A stretch of 64,000 nucleotides of DNA, taken from assembly GCA_035501255.1 (NCBI GenBank), contig DATJWM010000169.1, positions 48,542 through 112,541 on the forward strand, given 5' to 3'. This document shows, in pieces, positions 42,156 to 49,706 of the stretch (the first letter of the stretch is position 1; each line of letters opens with the position of its first letter). The position numbers were made by a program, and so were the translations under genes. The stretch comes from JAFAZI01 sp035501255. GTDB taxonomy: Bacteria > Actinomycetota > Actinomycetes > JAFAQI01. Under the pieces are notes generated by a model. It ran no database searches and was not told the DNA's origin. It was given only the letters and a program-made list of their open reading frames with translations.

Positions 42156-43327
42156 CGGTCCGGCCCGAGGTCGACGCCGACCCTGTCGATGATCGGCGCC
42201 AGCTCGACCAGATCGATCCCATAGAGCTGGGCGGCGTTGTCGCACAGGACTGCGCGGATGTCCTGCCGCGTGAGTGAGCCCTGGCCGGTGAGCGCTGCCA
42301 CCTGCTCGTCCGTCGCCGGGTAGATCGACTCGAAGTGCGGAAAGTCCACGCCGAACATCGCGTTCGTGCTTCGGATCGCGAACTCACCCGGCGCGAGCGT
42401 CCCCTCGGCGCGCAGCTTCTCCAGCGGCAGCTGGTTCGGATGAAACGGCGAGATCCCGGCGTAGCAGTTGGACTCCCAGTACTCGCTCGGCTTGCGGGCG
42501 AAGGCTCGCTCCCGCTCGAGGTAGGCGGCGAACTCCATCCAGTCGTCGCCCATCTCCACCCGCGAGTCGAACAGCGCAAGTGCCGGGCCGATCCAGCGGA
42601 CCTCGGTCTCGATGAAAGCGATCCTGATGCCGGGGAACCGGTCGAACACGCCGCCGACGATCATCTGCCACAACGACCGGCCGGAGAAGAAGGCGTGCTC
42701 GTAGGCGAGGGTGAGGATCGCGGCCAACCCGGCAGGTGTGTACGTCGGTGCGCCGGCACCGCCGTGCTGGCTCAACGGCAAGCCGGTCTCCTCGACGGCC
42801 GCCCAGATCGGGTCGAGTGCGGGGTCGAAGAAATACCGGTCGCCGGGGTAGAGCCCGGGCATCATGATGCCGCCGAGTCCGTGTTCTTTCGCCCAGTGGA
42901 CGTCCAGAACCGCCCGGTCGATGTCGTCGAATCTCACGATCGCCTGGCCCTTGAGCCGGTTGGGTGCCTGGGCGCAGAAGTCCACGAGCCAGCGGTTGTA
43001 GGCGTCGATCCCGGCCCGGGAGAGCGCCGGATCCTCGGCGCGGCCGGCATCCTCGAACGCGTTGTGCTGGAACGGGATGCCGTTCGGGAACAGGACCTCC
43101 GCGATCACGCCCTGCGACTCGAGGTCGGTCAGTCGCCGCGATAGGTCCCACTGGGCCTCGTCCGGAATCTCGGCCTGAATGTTGCCGGCGTCGCGACCCC
43201 CGGACGCCGACGCCGACGCCGACCATTCGTCGTAGGCCTCGCGATGGCGAGGGTCGAGGTAGTCGCGGTAGGTCTGCTGTGCAGCCTTGATGTGACCGTC
43301 AACCGAGACGATGCCGACCTTGCTCAC
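42152..43327 (-). CDS. COG2159-type amidohydrolase (TIM-barrel), divergent first motif
   Basis: The 391-residue protein has IVSVDGHIKAAQ at the first metal site, so the glutamate of the DxHxxE pattern seen in its five relatives is missing. The central His lies in LSQHGGAGAP and the last motif is FGVDFPHFES. Perfectly placed AAGGAGG seven bases before the GTG at 43327 decides the start. A consensus promoter precedes it and a TetR gene diverges from it. The altered site suggests a different metal arrangement or a different reaction from the others. Confidence 0.9.
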   Translation of the reverse strand: MSKVGIVSVDGHIKAAQQTYRDYLDPRHREAYDEWSASASASGGRDAGNIQAEIPDEAQWDLSRRLTDLESQGVIAEVLFPNGIPFQHNAFEDAGRAEDPALSRAGIDAYNRWLVDFCAQAPNRLKGQAIVRFDDIDRAVLDVHWAKEHGLGGIMMPGLYPGDRYFFDPALDPIWAAVEETGLPLSQHGGAGAPTYTPAGLAAILTLAYEHAFFSGRSLWQMIVGGVFDRFPGIRIAFIETEVRWIGPALALFDSRVEMGDDWMEFAAYLERERAFARKPSEYWESNCYAGISPFHPNQLPLEKLRAEGTLAPGEFAIRSTNAMFGVDFPHFESIYPATDEQVAALTGQGSLTRQDIRAVLCDNAAQLYGIDLVELAPIIDRVGVDLGPDR

Positions 43328-43382
43328 GGTCGGGCCTCCTTCGGGTCGGTGCCGGAGGGCGATGCCCACCGGTGCTGGTCGG

Positions 43383-43427
43383 ACGGTAGGAGAGGGATGG
43401 TTTAGTGTCAACCCTAGGCCCTAAATT
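43383..43427 (-). promoter_or_regulatory. Consensus promoter with overlapping inverted repeat (divergent amidohydrolase/tetR)
   Basis: On the minus strand TTGACA (43411-43406), a 17-base spacer and TACCGT (43388-43383) give the best -35/-10 pair in the window, with a 5' leader of about 50 bases before the amidohydrolase. TTTAG (43401-43405) and CTAAA (43421-43425) are inverted around the -35. TAAATT (43422-43427) may be the -10 of the rightward TetR gene. The TetR product probably binds here and represses both genes. Confidence 0.6.
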
Positions 43428-43457
43428 GCGGCGCTCGATGGAATTGAGGGATGCCGG

Positions 43458-44090
43458 TTGACGGACGTGAGCGCAGCGGAGTCACTGGCCCGCGCCGAAC
43501 GCGGACGTCCGCGAGACGCCTCCCTCGACGCGGCGATCCGGGCTGCCGTCCGAGAGATTCTGGCGACCAAGGGGTATGAGCGACTGAGCGTTTCCGAGGT
43601 CACCCGCACGTGTGGCGTCCATGTGCGAACCGTGACCCGCCGGTGGGCGACCAAGGCCTCCCTCGTCGCGGCGGCGGTGTTCGACGGCGACCGCCCGCTG
43701 TACGCCGGTGAGGGAGCGCCGAAAGTTCCGACCGGCAACCTGCGCGCCGACCTTCGGGCGGTCATCAGGTCCAACCTCGAGTTCCTGTCCGATCCCGCGG
43801 TCCGCGCAGCGCTGCCCGCCCTGTGGGCTGCGATGGCGGTCGACGCCGAGGTCGCCGCACGGGTGCTGAACCGCGAGCGGGAGTGGCAGCAGGTGATCGA
43901 TGCGATCCTGCGCCGCGCCCTCACGGCCGGCGACGCGCCCGCGCGGGTCTTGACGCGGGGCTGGCTCGTCCCACTCGTGCTCGGTGGCACGACCTCATTC
44001 GTGACCTCGATGCCGGAGGTCGCACCGGACCACGACCTGCTCGAGGGTCTGGCCGATTTCGTCGCGGCCGCGCTGCTGGGCGACGCCTGA
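43458..44090 (+). CDS. TetR-family transcriptional regulator
   Basis: The 210-residue protein has the helix-turn-helix in RLSVSEVTRTCGVHVRTVTRRWATKASLVAAAV (about residues 35-70); TRRW replaces the usual YxHF, a subgroup trait. The C-terminal helical part (RADLRAVIRSNLEFLSDPAVRAALPALWAAM) resembles TetR C-terminal domains of the AefR/TetR_C_11 kind. The TTG at 43458 fits GAGGG seven bases upstream; a GTG three codons later lacks a site. It diverges from an amidohydrolase and is the only regulator within the 29.9-51.8 kb catabolic block, so it is the best candidate to recognise the block's shared operators. Confidence 0.87.
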   Translation: MTDVSAAESLARAERGRPRDASLDAAIRAAVREILATKGYERLSVSEVTRTCGVHVRTVTRRWATKASLVAAAVFDGDRPLYAGEGAPKVPTGNLRADLRAVIRSNLEFLSDPAVRAALPALWAAMAVDAEVAARVLNREREWQQVIDAILRRALTAGDAPARVLTRGWLVPLVLGGTTSFVTSMPEVAPDHDLLEGLADFVAAALLGDA

Positions 44091-44094
44091 CGGT

Positions 44095-44109
44095 GCCGCC
44101 ACCGGCGGC
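44095..44109. terminator. Short GC hairpin between convergent tetR and P450 genes
   Basis: GCCGCC (44095-44100) pairs with GGCGGC (44104-44109) around a 3-base loop in the 30-base gap between the two stop codons. It is compact and GC-rich with no T-tract, compatible with a terminator serving either strand. Confidence 0.5.
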
Positions 44110-44120
44110 CGGAGCCGGTC

Positions 44121-45326
44121 TCAGCCGGTGTGGACCGGCATCGCCTCCCAGCCGCGGACGGTTGACGTTCGCGCCTGTACGGCGTGGTCCCAGTCGATCT
44201 CCCAGTCCGGGAACCGGCTGAGCACCTCGTCGAGGGCGATGCGTCCCTCGAGTCGGGCGAGCGAGGCACCGAGGCAGAAATGCAGGCCGTATCCGAAGCT
44301 CAGGTGTCGGCCGATGCTGCGTCGGATGTCCACGCGGTCGGGGTCCGGGAAGCGTCGCTCGTCCCGGTTGGCCGAGCCGTTCAGCAGGAGGATCACGCTG
44401 CCCGCTGAGATGGCCTGGCCGTGGTGCTCGACGTCGTACTGCACGTAGCGCGCCTGGACGGGTGAGGGCGCCTCGAAGCGCAGGATCTCTTCGATCGCAT
44501 TCGGGATCAACGAGCGGTCGGCCACCAGCTCGCGCCGGATGTCGGGGTTCTCGCCGAGGATTTTGCCGGCCCAGCCGATCAGGCGGGTCGTGGTCTCGTT
44601 GCCCGCGCCGGCGAGCATGTTGACGTAGGTCAACACCTCGGCGCGGGTGAGCTTGCGGGTGGTGCCGTCGGGTTCTTCGAGCTCGGCGTTGAGCAACTCG
44701 GTCATCAGGTCGTCGGAAGGGTGCGTGGCACGCCAGTCGATGTAGTCCTCGAAGATCGAGGGGCCGGCATCGATCGCGAACGTCTCGGGCATCTCGTCGT
44801 CGGCGTCGAGGCGCAGGCCCTCGTCGAGCCGGTCGCGGATCGCCTCCTGGTCTTCCTCGGGGATACCGAGCAGCATCCCGATCGTGCGCATCGGCATCTG
44901 GGCGCCGAGATCGGCGATGAAGTCGAAGCGACCGGAGCCGATGAGAGGGTCGAGTGCGCGGGCGCAGAACTCGCGCACCTTGGGCTCCAACGCCTCCATC
45001 TTCTTGGGCGTGAACACCCGGGCCATGACCGCGCGGTGGGCGTCGTGCAGCGGCGGGTCCTCAAAGAGAACATTGCCTGGTGGGATCTCGAGGTTCGCCT
45101 TGATCAGCTCGAGAATCGTGCCGCGTCCCGAGCGGTAGGCGTCCCAGTTCGCGAGCGCCGGCTGGACGTCGTCGAACCGGCTCAGCGCGTAGAAGTCGTG
45201 TCGCTCGTTGTAGTACAGCGGTGCCTCGTCGCGCATCCGTCGCCAGACGGGGTACGGATCGGTGTCGATCTCGAAGTCGAACGGGTCGTAGTACAGGTCG
45301 CGGTCGTTGCTGCTCACCACGGTCAT
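44121..45326 (-). CDS. Cytochrome P450
   Basis: The 401-residue CYP has the I-helix motif MLAGAGNETTTRL, the K-helix EEILRFEAP and the heme loop LSFGYGLHFCLGASLARLE. Its N-terminus (YYDPFDFEIDTDPYPVWRRMRDEAPLYYNE) resembles the P450 at 19,120, so the two are related class I actinobacterial enzymes. AAGGAG seven bases before the ATG supports the start. It diverges from a CaiB/BaiF transferase across a shared promoter. It likely hydroxylates the catabolic substrate to open it to CoA-dependent degradation; no redox partner is adjacent. Confidence 0.95.
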   Translation of the reverse strand: MTVVSSNDRDLYYDPFDFEIDTDPYPVWRRMRDEAPLYYNERHDFYALSRFDDVQPALANWDAYRSGRGTILELIKANLEIPPGNVLFEDPPLHDAHRAVMARVFTPKKMEALEPKVREFCARALDPLIGSGRFDFIADLGAQMPMRTIGMLLGIPEEDQEAIRDRLDEGLRLDADDEMPETFAIDAGPSIFEDYIDWRATHPSDDLMTELLNAELEEPDGTTRKLTRAEVLTYVNMLAGAGNETTTRLIGWAGKILGENPDIRRELVADRSLIPNAIEEILRFEAPSPVQARYVQYDVEHHGQAISAGSVILLLNGSANRDERRFPDPDRVDIRRSIGRHLSFGYGLHFCLGASLARLEGRIALDEVLSRFPDWEIDWDHAVQARTSTVRGWEAMPVHTG

Positions 45327-45385
45327 ACGCGGGCTCCTTCGCGATCCGAGCGGCGGGTGGGCGGTGCACCGCGCTCCTGCCGCAG

Positions 45386-45411
45386 ATTATCGACCGTGAC
45401 GTCGATGTTAA
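45386..45411. promoter_or_regulatory. Divergent promoter with GTGACGTCGATGTTAA operator
   Basis: On the minus strand GATAAT (45391-45386) is the likely -10 of the P450 gene. GTGACGTCGATGTTAA (45396-45411) just upstream matches the TTGAC-N6-GTCAA pattern in most positions, and TAAATT (45409-45414) may be the -10 for the rightward CoA-transferase. One site would thus control both directions. Confidence 0.5.
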
Positions 45412-45458
45412 ATTAACGCCGGACACCGGAAAAGGGTGCGAGTCGCCACGGAGGATTC

Positions 45459-46676
45459 ATGACGGACGTGATGCGCGGCGTACGCGTTCTCGAAGTTGCC
45501 GAGCACACCTTCGTTCCTGCGGCGTCGGCTTTGCTCAGCGACTGGGGTGCCGACGTGATCAAGGTCGAGCACGTCGAGCGCGGCGACGCGATGCGAGGGC
45601 TCGCTTCCAGTGGCGTCGCGATCGTCCCCAAGGACGTGCACGCGCTGCTCGAGCACTCGAACCGGGGAAAGCGAAGCATCGGCCTTGACCTCACCACTGC
45701 GGAGGGGCTGGAGATCCTCTACCGCATCGCGGCCACCTCGGACGTCTTCTTGACCAACAAGATGCCGGGCGTACGGCGCAAGCTCAACATCGAGGTCGAG
45801 GACATCCGGGCCCACAACCCGAAGATCATCTACGTTCGCGGCACCGGTCAGGGCCATCGCGGGCCGGATGCCGATCGCGGGTCCTACGACTCGCTCGCGT
45901 TCTGGTCTCGCTCCGGCGTCGCGATGGGGTCGATGGGCCTGGAGGACGAGCGCGTGCCGATCCCGCCGGCTCCGGGGTTCGGCGACTCGATCGGAGGCAT
46001 GACGATCGCCGGCGGCATCATGGGCGCGCTGTTCCACCGGGAACGCACCGGCGAGCCGACGGTCGTTGACGTGTCGCTGCTCAGCACCGGGATCTGGGCG
46101 ATGGGTCAAGCCGTCGCGCTCTCCCTCGTCCTGGACCTGCCCTGGCGGCCGCCGCCGGCATCCGCGACCCGGGCGAACCCGCTGAGCCGAACGTACCGGA
46201 CCAAGGACGGCCGTTACGTCATGCTCACCTGCCTGCAGGCCGGCAAGTACTGGCCACCGATGTGCGAGGTCATCGGCCGGCCGGAGCTTGCGAGCGACCC
46301 GCGTTTCCTCGACCAACCCACGCTGATGGAGAACTCCGGGGAGGCCATGGCCATCCTCGAGGAGACCTTCGCGGCGCATTCGCTCGCCGAGTGGCGGGAG
46401 ATGCTCGAGAACTTCTCCGGGCAGTGGGCCGTCGTCCAGGACACTCTCGAGGTCGCGGAGGACCCGCAAACGGTGGCGAACGGTTACATCCAACCCTGCA
46501 CCACCGCCGGCGGCGTACCGTTCCAGCTCGCGGCCGCGCCCGTGCAGTACGACGAGGAACCGGCGGTGCCGCGCCGGGCGCCGGAGTTCAACGAGCACGG
46601 GGACGCGATCCTCGAGGAGCTCGGGTACGACTGGGACACAGTGGTTGATTTCAAGGTCCGTGGTGTCGTGGCCTAG
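45459..46676 (+). CDS. CaiB/BaiF (class III) CoA-transferase
   Basis: The 405-residue enzyme starts RGVRVLEVAEHTFVPAAS, has WGADVIKVEHVERGDAMR and the catalytic Asp144 in GSYDSLAFWSRSG. It is a paralogue of the transferase at 29,889, sharing the residue register and the RGPDA-x-R-G-x-YD block. As there, an amidohydrolase gene is adjacent (downstream here). It should load CoA onto a carboxylate using an acyl-CoA donor, avoiding ATP use. Divergent from a P450 gene. Confidence 0.94.
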   Translation: MTDVMRGVRVLEVAEHTFVPAASALLSDWGADVIKVEHVERGDAMRGLASSGVAIVPKDVHALLEHSNRGKRSIGLDLTTAEGLEILYRIAATSDVFLTNKMPGVRRKLNIEVEDIRAHNPKIIYVRGTGQGHRGPDADRGSYDSLAFWSRSGVAMGSMGLEDERVPIPPAPGFGDSIGGMTIAGGIMGALFHRERTGEPTVVDVSLLSTGIWAMGQAVALSLVLDLPWRPPPASATRANPLSRTYRTKDGRYVMLTCLQAGKYWPPMCEVIGRPELASDPRFLDQPTLMENSGEAMAILEETFAAHSLAEWREMLENFSGQWAVVQDTLEVAEDPQTVANGYIQPCTTAGGVPFQLAAAPVQYDEEPAVPRRAPEFNEHGDAILEELGYDWDTVVDFKVRGVVA

Positions 46677-46690
46677 CAGTTCACGCAGCG

Positions 46691-46708
46691 CGGCTCTTGT
46701 GGGAGCCG
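46691..46708 (+). terminator. Small hairpin after CoA-transferase gene
   Basis: CGGCTC (46691-46696) pairs with GAGCCG (46703-46708) over a 6-base loop, 15 bases after the stop. A weak terminator or attenuator, since a promoter-like element for the next gene follows at once. Confidence 0.4.
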
Positions 46709-46719
46709 GGCACAAAACC

Positions 46720-46725
46720 TAAGGT
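46720..46725 (+). promoter_or_regulatory. -10-like element of a possible leaderless promoter
   Basis: TAAGGT fits TANNNT and ends six bases before the ATG at 46732. There is no purine-rich ribosome site in that interval. The amidohydrolase may therefore have its own leaderless transcript in addition to read-through from the transferase. Confidence 0.4.
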
Positions 46726-46731
46726 CCGCTT

Positions 46732-47895
46732 ATGTTGAACGATGGCACGCTCGTGGTTGACTCCGATTCCCACTGGTCCGAGCCGGCGGACCTGTTCACC
46801 AGTCGTGCTCCGGCCCAGTATCGGGACCGGGTTCCGCACGTTGAGCAGGTCGACGGCGAGGCCACGTGGGTCTTCGACGGCGAGCCGGTCGGGCGCTACA
46901 GCGCCGGCGGGGTGATCGACCGCAACGGCGTGAAGGAAAGCGCGCAGAAGGCGCTGTTCGAGTGGGACTTCGAGGAGATCCACGTCGGCGCCTATGACCC
47001 AAAGGTTCGCCTCGGGGTGCTCGACGAGTGTGGGATCGATCACCAGATCATCTTCCCGTCGACCCTGGGCCTCGGCGGGCAGAACCTGGGCTCGTCGACC
47101 GACCAGGCGCTTCGCTTGCTCTCGGTGGAGATCTACAACGACAGGATGGCCGAGATCCAGGCCGACTCCGGGAATCGTCTGCTGCCGCTTCCGCTGATGC
47201 CCGCGTGGGACATCGACGCCTGTGTGGCGGAGGCGAAGCGGGTCGCCGCCCTCGGCGCCCGCGGGGTCAACATGACCTCCGATCCCGACGATCTCGGCTC
47301 ACCGGACTTCGCCGATCCCGCCTGGGACCCGTTCTGGGAGGCCTGCACCGACCACCAGCTCCCGGTCCATTTCCACATCGGGTCGAGCGTGACCGGCATG
47401 ACCTTCTACGGTCGATACCCGTGGCCCTCGCACCCGGACAACACCAAGCTCGCCATCGGCGGGACGCTGTTGTTTATCGGCAACGCGCGGGTCGTGACCA
47501 ACCTCATCCTGTCCGGGATCTTCGACCGGCATCCGGATCTTCAGACCGTCTCGGTCGAAAGCGGGGTGGGCTGGATCCCGTTCATCCTCGAGACGCTCGA
47601 CTACGAGATGGCCGAGAACGCGCCACGCGAGCTGGCGGCGATGAAGAAGATGCCCTCGGAGTACTTCGCCTCCAACGTCTACGCCACCTTCTGGTTCGAG
47701 AACAACCGCAACAAGCTGCCCGAGCTGATCGAGGCGGTCGGCGAGGACCGGATTTTGTTCGAGACCGACTTCCCGCACCCCACGTGTCTGTATCCGAGCC
47801 CGCTGGCAAGCGTCGAGGCGAAGATGGCCACGCTGTCCGACCAGGCCCGTCGCAAGATCCTCGGCGAGAACGCCAAGCGCCTCTACCGGCTGTAG
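46732..47895 (+). CDS. COG2159-type amidohydrolase (TIM-barrel)
   Basis: The 387-residue protein has VVDSDSHWSEPADLF at the first metal site, VHFHIGSSVTGM for the central His, RHPDLQTVSVESGVGW and FETDFPHPTC. The sequence is closest in the window to the amidohydrolase at 31,117 (SHxxEPADLW/F, FETDFPH, YxMYWFE/YATFWFE blocks). Both are next to closely related CaiB/BaiF transferases, so a two-gene module has been duplicated and placed on opposite strands. The reaction is unknown. Confidence 0.91.
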   Translation: MLNDGTLVVDSDSHWSEPADLFTSRAPAQYRDRVPHVEQVDGEATWVFDGEPVGRYSAGGVIDRNGVKESAQKALFEWDFEEIHVGAYDPKVRLGVLDECGIDHQIIFPSTLGLGGQNLGSSTDQALRLLSVEIYNDRMAEIQADSGNRLLPLPLMPAWDIDACVAEAKRVAALGARGVNMTSDPDDLGSPDFADPAWDPFWEACTDHQLPVHFHIGSSVTGMTFYGRYPWPSHPDNTKLAIGGTLLFIGNARVVTNLILSGIFDRHPDLQTVSVESGVGWIPFILETLDYEMAENAPRELAAMKKMPSEYFASNVYATFWFENNRNKLPELIEAVGEDRILFETDFPHPTCLYPSPLASVEAKMATLSDQARRKILGENAKRLYRL

Positions 47896-47906
47896 TAAGC
47901 GCAAGC

Positions 47907-47946
47907 GTGAGCCGTTGCCCGGCGCCCGCTAGGGCCAACGGCTCAC
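47907..47946. terminator. Terminator hairpin (family 1, copy C)
   Basis: GTGAGCCGTTG (47907-47917) and CAACGGCTCAC (47936-47946) form an 11-bp stem with an 18-base loop, starting 11 bases after the amidohydrolase stop. The whole 40-base element aligns with 18068-18107, with a compensatory A-T to G-C change in the stem. Confidence 0.7.
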
Positions 47947-47954
47947 TAATCCCC

Positions 47955-47960
47955 TAGTGT
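47955..47960 (+). promoter_or_regulatory. -10-like element of a possible leaderless promoter
   Basis: TAGTGT matches TANNNT and ends seven bases before the ATG at 47968. It directly follows the hairpin at 47907-47946, so a terminator and a new promoter are packed into 50 bases. Confidence 0.4.
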
Positions 47961-47967
47961 CGGCGGC

Positions 47968-48429
47968 ATGCGCGCGTCCGTCACGGTCCACATCGATGCC
48001 CCCCCGGAACGGGTGTGGGACCTGATCAGCGACATCACGAGGATGGGGGAGTACAGCCCCGAGGTCGTCGAGGCCGAGTGGCTGGATGGGGCGGAGGGCC
48101 CGTCCGTGGGCGCCCGATACCGCGGTCACGTGAAGCGCAACGAGCGGTGGCCGGTCCTGTATTGGACGACGTGCGAGATCACCGAGTGTCAACGTGGCGA
48201 AGTGTTCGAGTTCGCGGTCGTGATGGGCGGTCGCAGCGTCAACGTGTGGCGCTACGAGTTCCGCGGGACCGATGACGGCGGGACCGCCGCGACCGAGTCC
48301 TTCGATCTGGGCGACAACATCTTGACCAAGGTGTGGTACCCGCTCGGCGGATTCCTTCGTCAGCGCCGCAACGAGCGCGACATGCGCCGCACCCTCGAAC
48401 GAGTGAAAGCGGTTGCCGAGGCGCCGTAG
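47968..48429 (+). CDS. SRPBCC-family protein (polyketide cyclase/START-like)
   Basis: The 153-residue protein begins ASVTVHIDAPPERVWDLISDITRMGEYSPEV, the usual first strand and helix of the START/Bet v 1 fold. VWRYEFRGTDDGGTAATESF and a C-terminal long helix RRNERDMRRTLERVKAV follow. The fold forms a hydrophobic cavity for lipids or polycyclic ligands. It stands alone between convergent groups and may carry or sense a hydrophobic substrate of the region; no catalytic residues can be assigned. Confidence 0.88.
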   Translation: MRASVTVHIDAPPERVWDLISDITRMGEYSPEVVEAEWLDGAEGPSVGARYRGHVKRNERWPVLYWTTCEITECQRGEVFEFAVVMGGRSVNVWRYEFRGTDDGGTAATESFDLGDNILTKVWYPLGGFLRQRRNERDMRRTLERVKAVAEAP

Positions 48430-48437
48430 CGCGGCGG

Positions 48438-49706
48438 TTAGCGGCGTGCGGAGGAGCCGCGGGGCACGTCGCGGAACGGGACCCCGTGATCCATCGTCTG
48501 CTCGCGCGGCATCCCGAGCACGCGTTCGCTGACCACGTTGCGGGCCATCTCCGTTGTTCCGCCGCCGATACAGGCCACCTGGCGCATCAGATAGTCGTAG
48601 CCGGCGAGCGAGGCGGAGCCGTCGTCGTCGGTCCAGGTCGCTGCGACCGAGCCGGCGAGCTCGAAGGACACCGTGAACGTCCGCGCCGCTGCGATCCCGC
48701 CGAAGAGGCGGCCAAGCGCGGCCGCCTGGTCGGACATCTTCCCGAGCGCCATCCCGCGCCCGATCCGGCCCTGAAGCGACTCCTTGGCGAGTTCCAGCAT
48801 CCGGGCCTCGCCGATCAGCTCCAGCGAGCGCGGGTCGTCGATCCGTCCGGAGTCGCGGGCCACGTCGACCAGGAACGAGGAGCTGACCCCGCCGTGTGGC
48901 TGGCCGCTCGGCACGGTCACCAACGGAGAGCTGAACAGTCGGCGTTCGTGGAACATCCAGCGGGTGCCGACCGTCCATCCGCCGTCGATGTCGCCGACCC
49001 GATCGGAGTCCGGAACCCGCAGGTCGGTCATGTACTCCTGGCAGAACTCCTTGGAGCCGTTCAGCATCTCGATCCGGTTGATCTGTACGCCGGGCTGGTG
49101 GATCGGGAAGATGAACACTGTCAGGCCGCGGTGCTTGGGAACATCCCAGTTGGTCCGCGCGAGGCAGAGCGCCCAGTCCGACCACCACGCGCCGGTCGTC
49201 CAGATCTTCGAGCCGTTGAGGATCCAGTCGTCGCCCTCGCGCACCGCGCTGGTGAGCGCGCTGGCGACGTCCGATCCGCTGCTCGGCTCGGAGAGGAACT
49301 GCATCCAGATCTCTTCGCCTTTGAGGATCGCGGGGATGTGGCGAAGCTTCTGTTCCTCGGTGCCGAAGTCCAGCAGCACCGCCGCGCACGGGGAGAACGT
49401 CGGTGCCTGCAGGCGGGACGGGAACTCGAAGCCCGCGATCTCCTGGTTGAAGGCCTGCTGATGGGCCTGGGTCAGTCCCTGGCCGCCGTACTCGCGCGGG
49501 AAGCAGACGCCGGCGAGACCGGCGTCGAAGAGCATCCGCTGGACCTCGCGGTCGCGCGCGACACCGGCGAGTTCCTCTTCCTCGGTGCGGATGTTGCGCA
49601 GCGTGCTCAGCGCCTCGCCGGGCTGGAGCGGGCGCAGGTTGGCCCGGATCCAGGAGCGGGCGCGGGCGCGGAAGCTCTCGACATCCTCGAGGTCGTCGGT
49701 CCTCAC
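48438..49706 (-). CDS. Acyl-CoA dehydrogenase family protein (pair, full-length)
   Basis: The 422-residue flavoprotein has QFLSEPSSGSDVASALTSAV, WILNGSKIWTTGAWWSDW and a C-terminal CIGGGTTEMARNVVSERVLG. The position of the medium-chain catalytic Glu (YEGT) is Gly (GGGT). It closely follows the actinobacterial FadE type found in steroid and terpenoid degradation. The GTG at 49706 overlaps the stop of the second dehydrogenase (GTGA), implying a heteromeric alpha2-beta2 enzyme. It converges on the SRPBCC gene with an 8-base gap. Confidence 0.92.
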   Translation of the reverse strand: MRTDDLEDVESFRARARSWIRANLRPLQPGEALSTLRNIRTEEEELAGVARDREVQRMLFDAGLAGVCFPREYGGQGLTQAHQQAFNQEIAGFEFPSRLQAPTFSPCAAVLLDFGTEEQKLRHIPAILKGEEIWMQFLSEPSSGSDVASALTSAVREGDDWILNGSKIWTTGAWWSDWALCLARTNWDVPKHRGLTVFIFPIHQPGVQINRIEMLNGSKEFCQEYMTDLRVPDSDRVGDIDGGWTVGTRWMFHERRLFSSPLVTVPSGQPHGGVSSSFLVDVARDSGRIDDPRSLELIGEARMLELAKESLQGRIGRGMALGKMSDQAAALGRLFGGIAAARTFTVSFELAGSVAATWTDDDGSASLAGYDYLMRQVACIGGGTTEMARNVVSERVLGMPREQTMDHGVPFRDVPRGSSARR

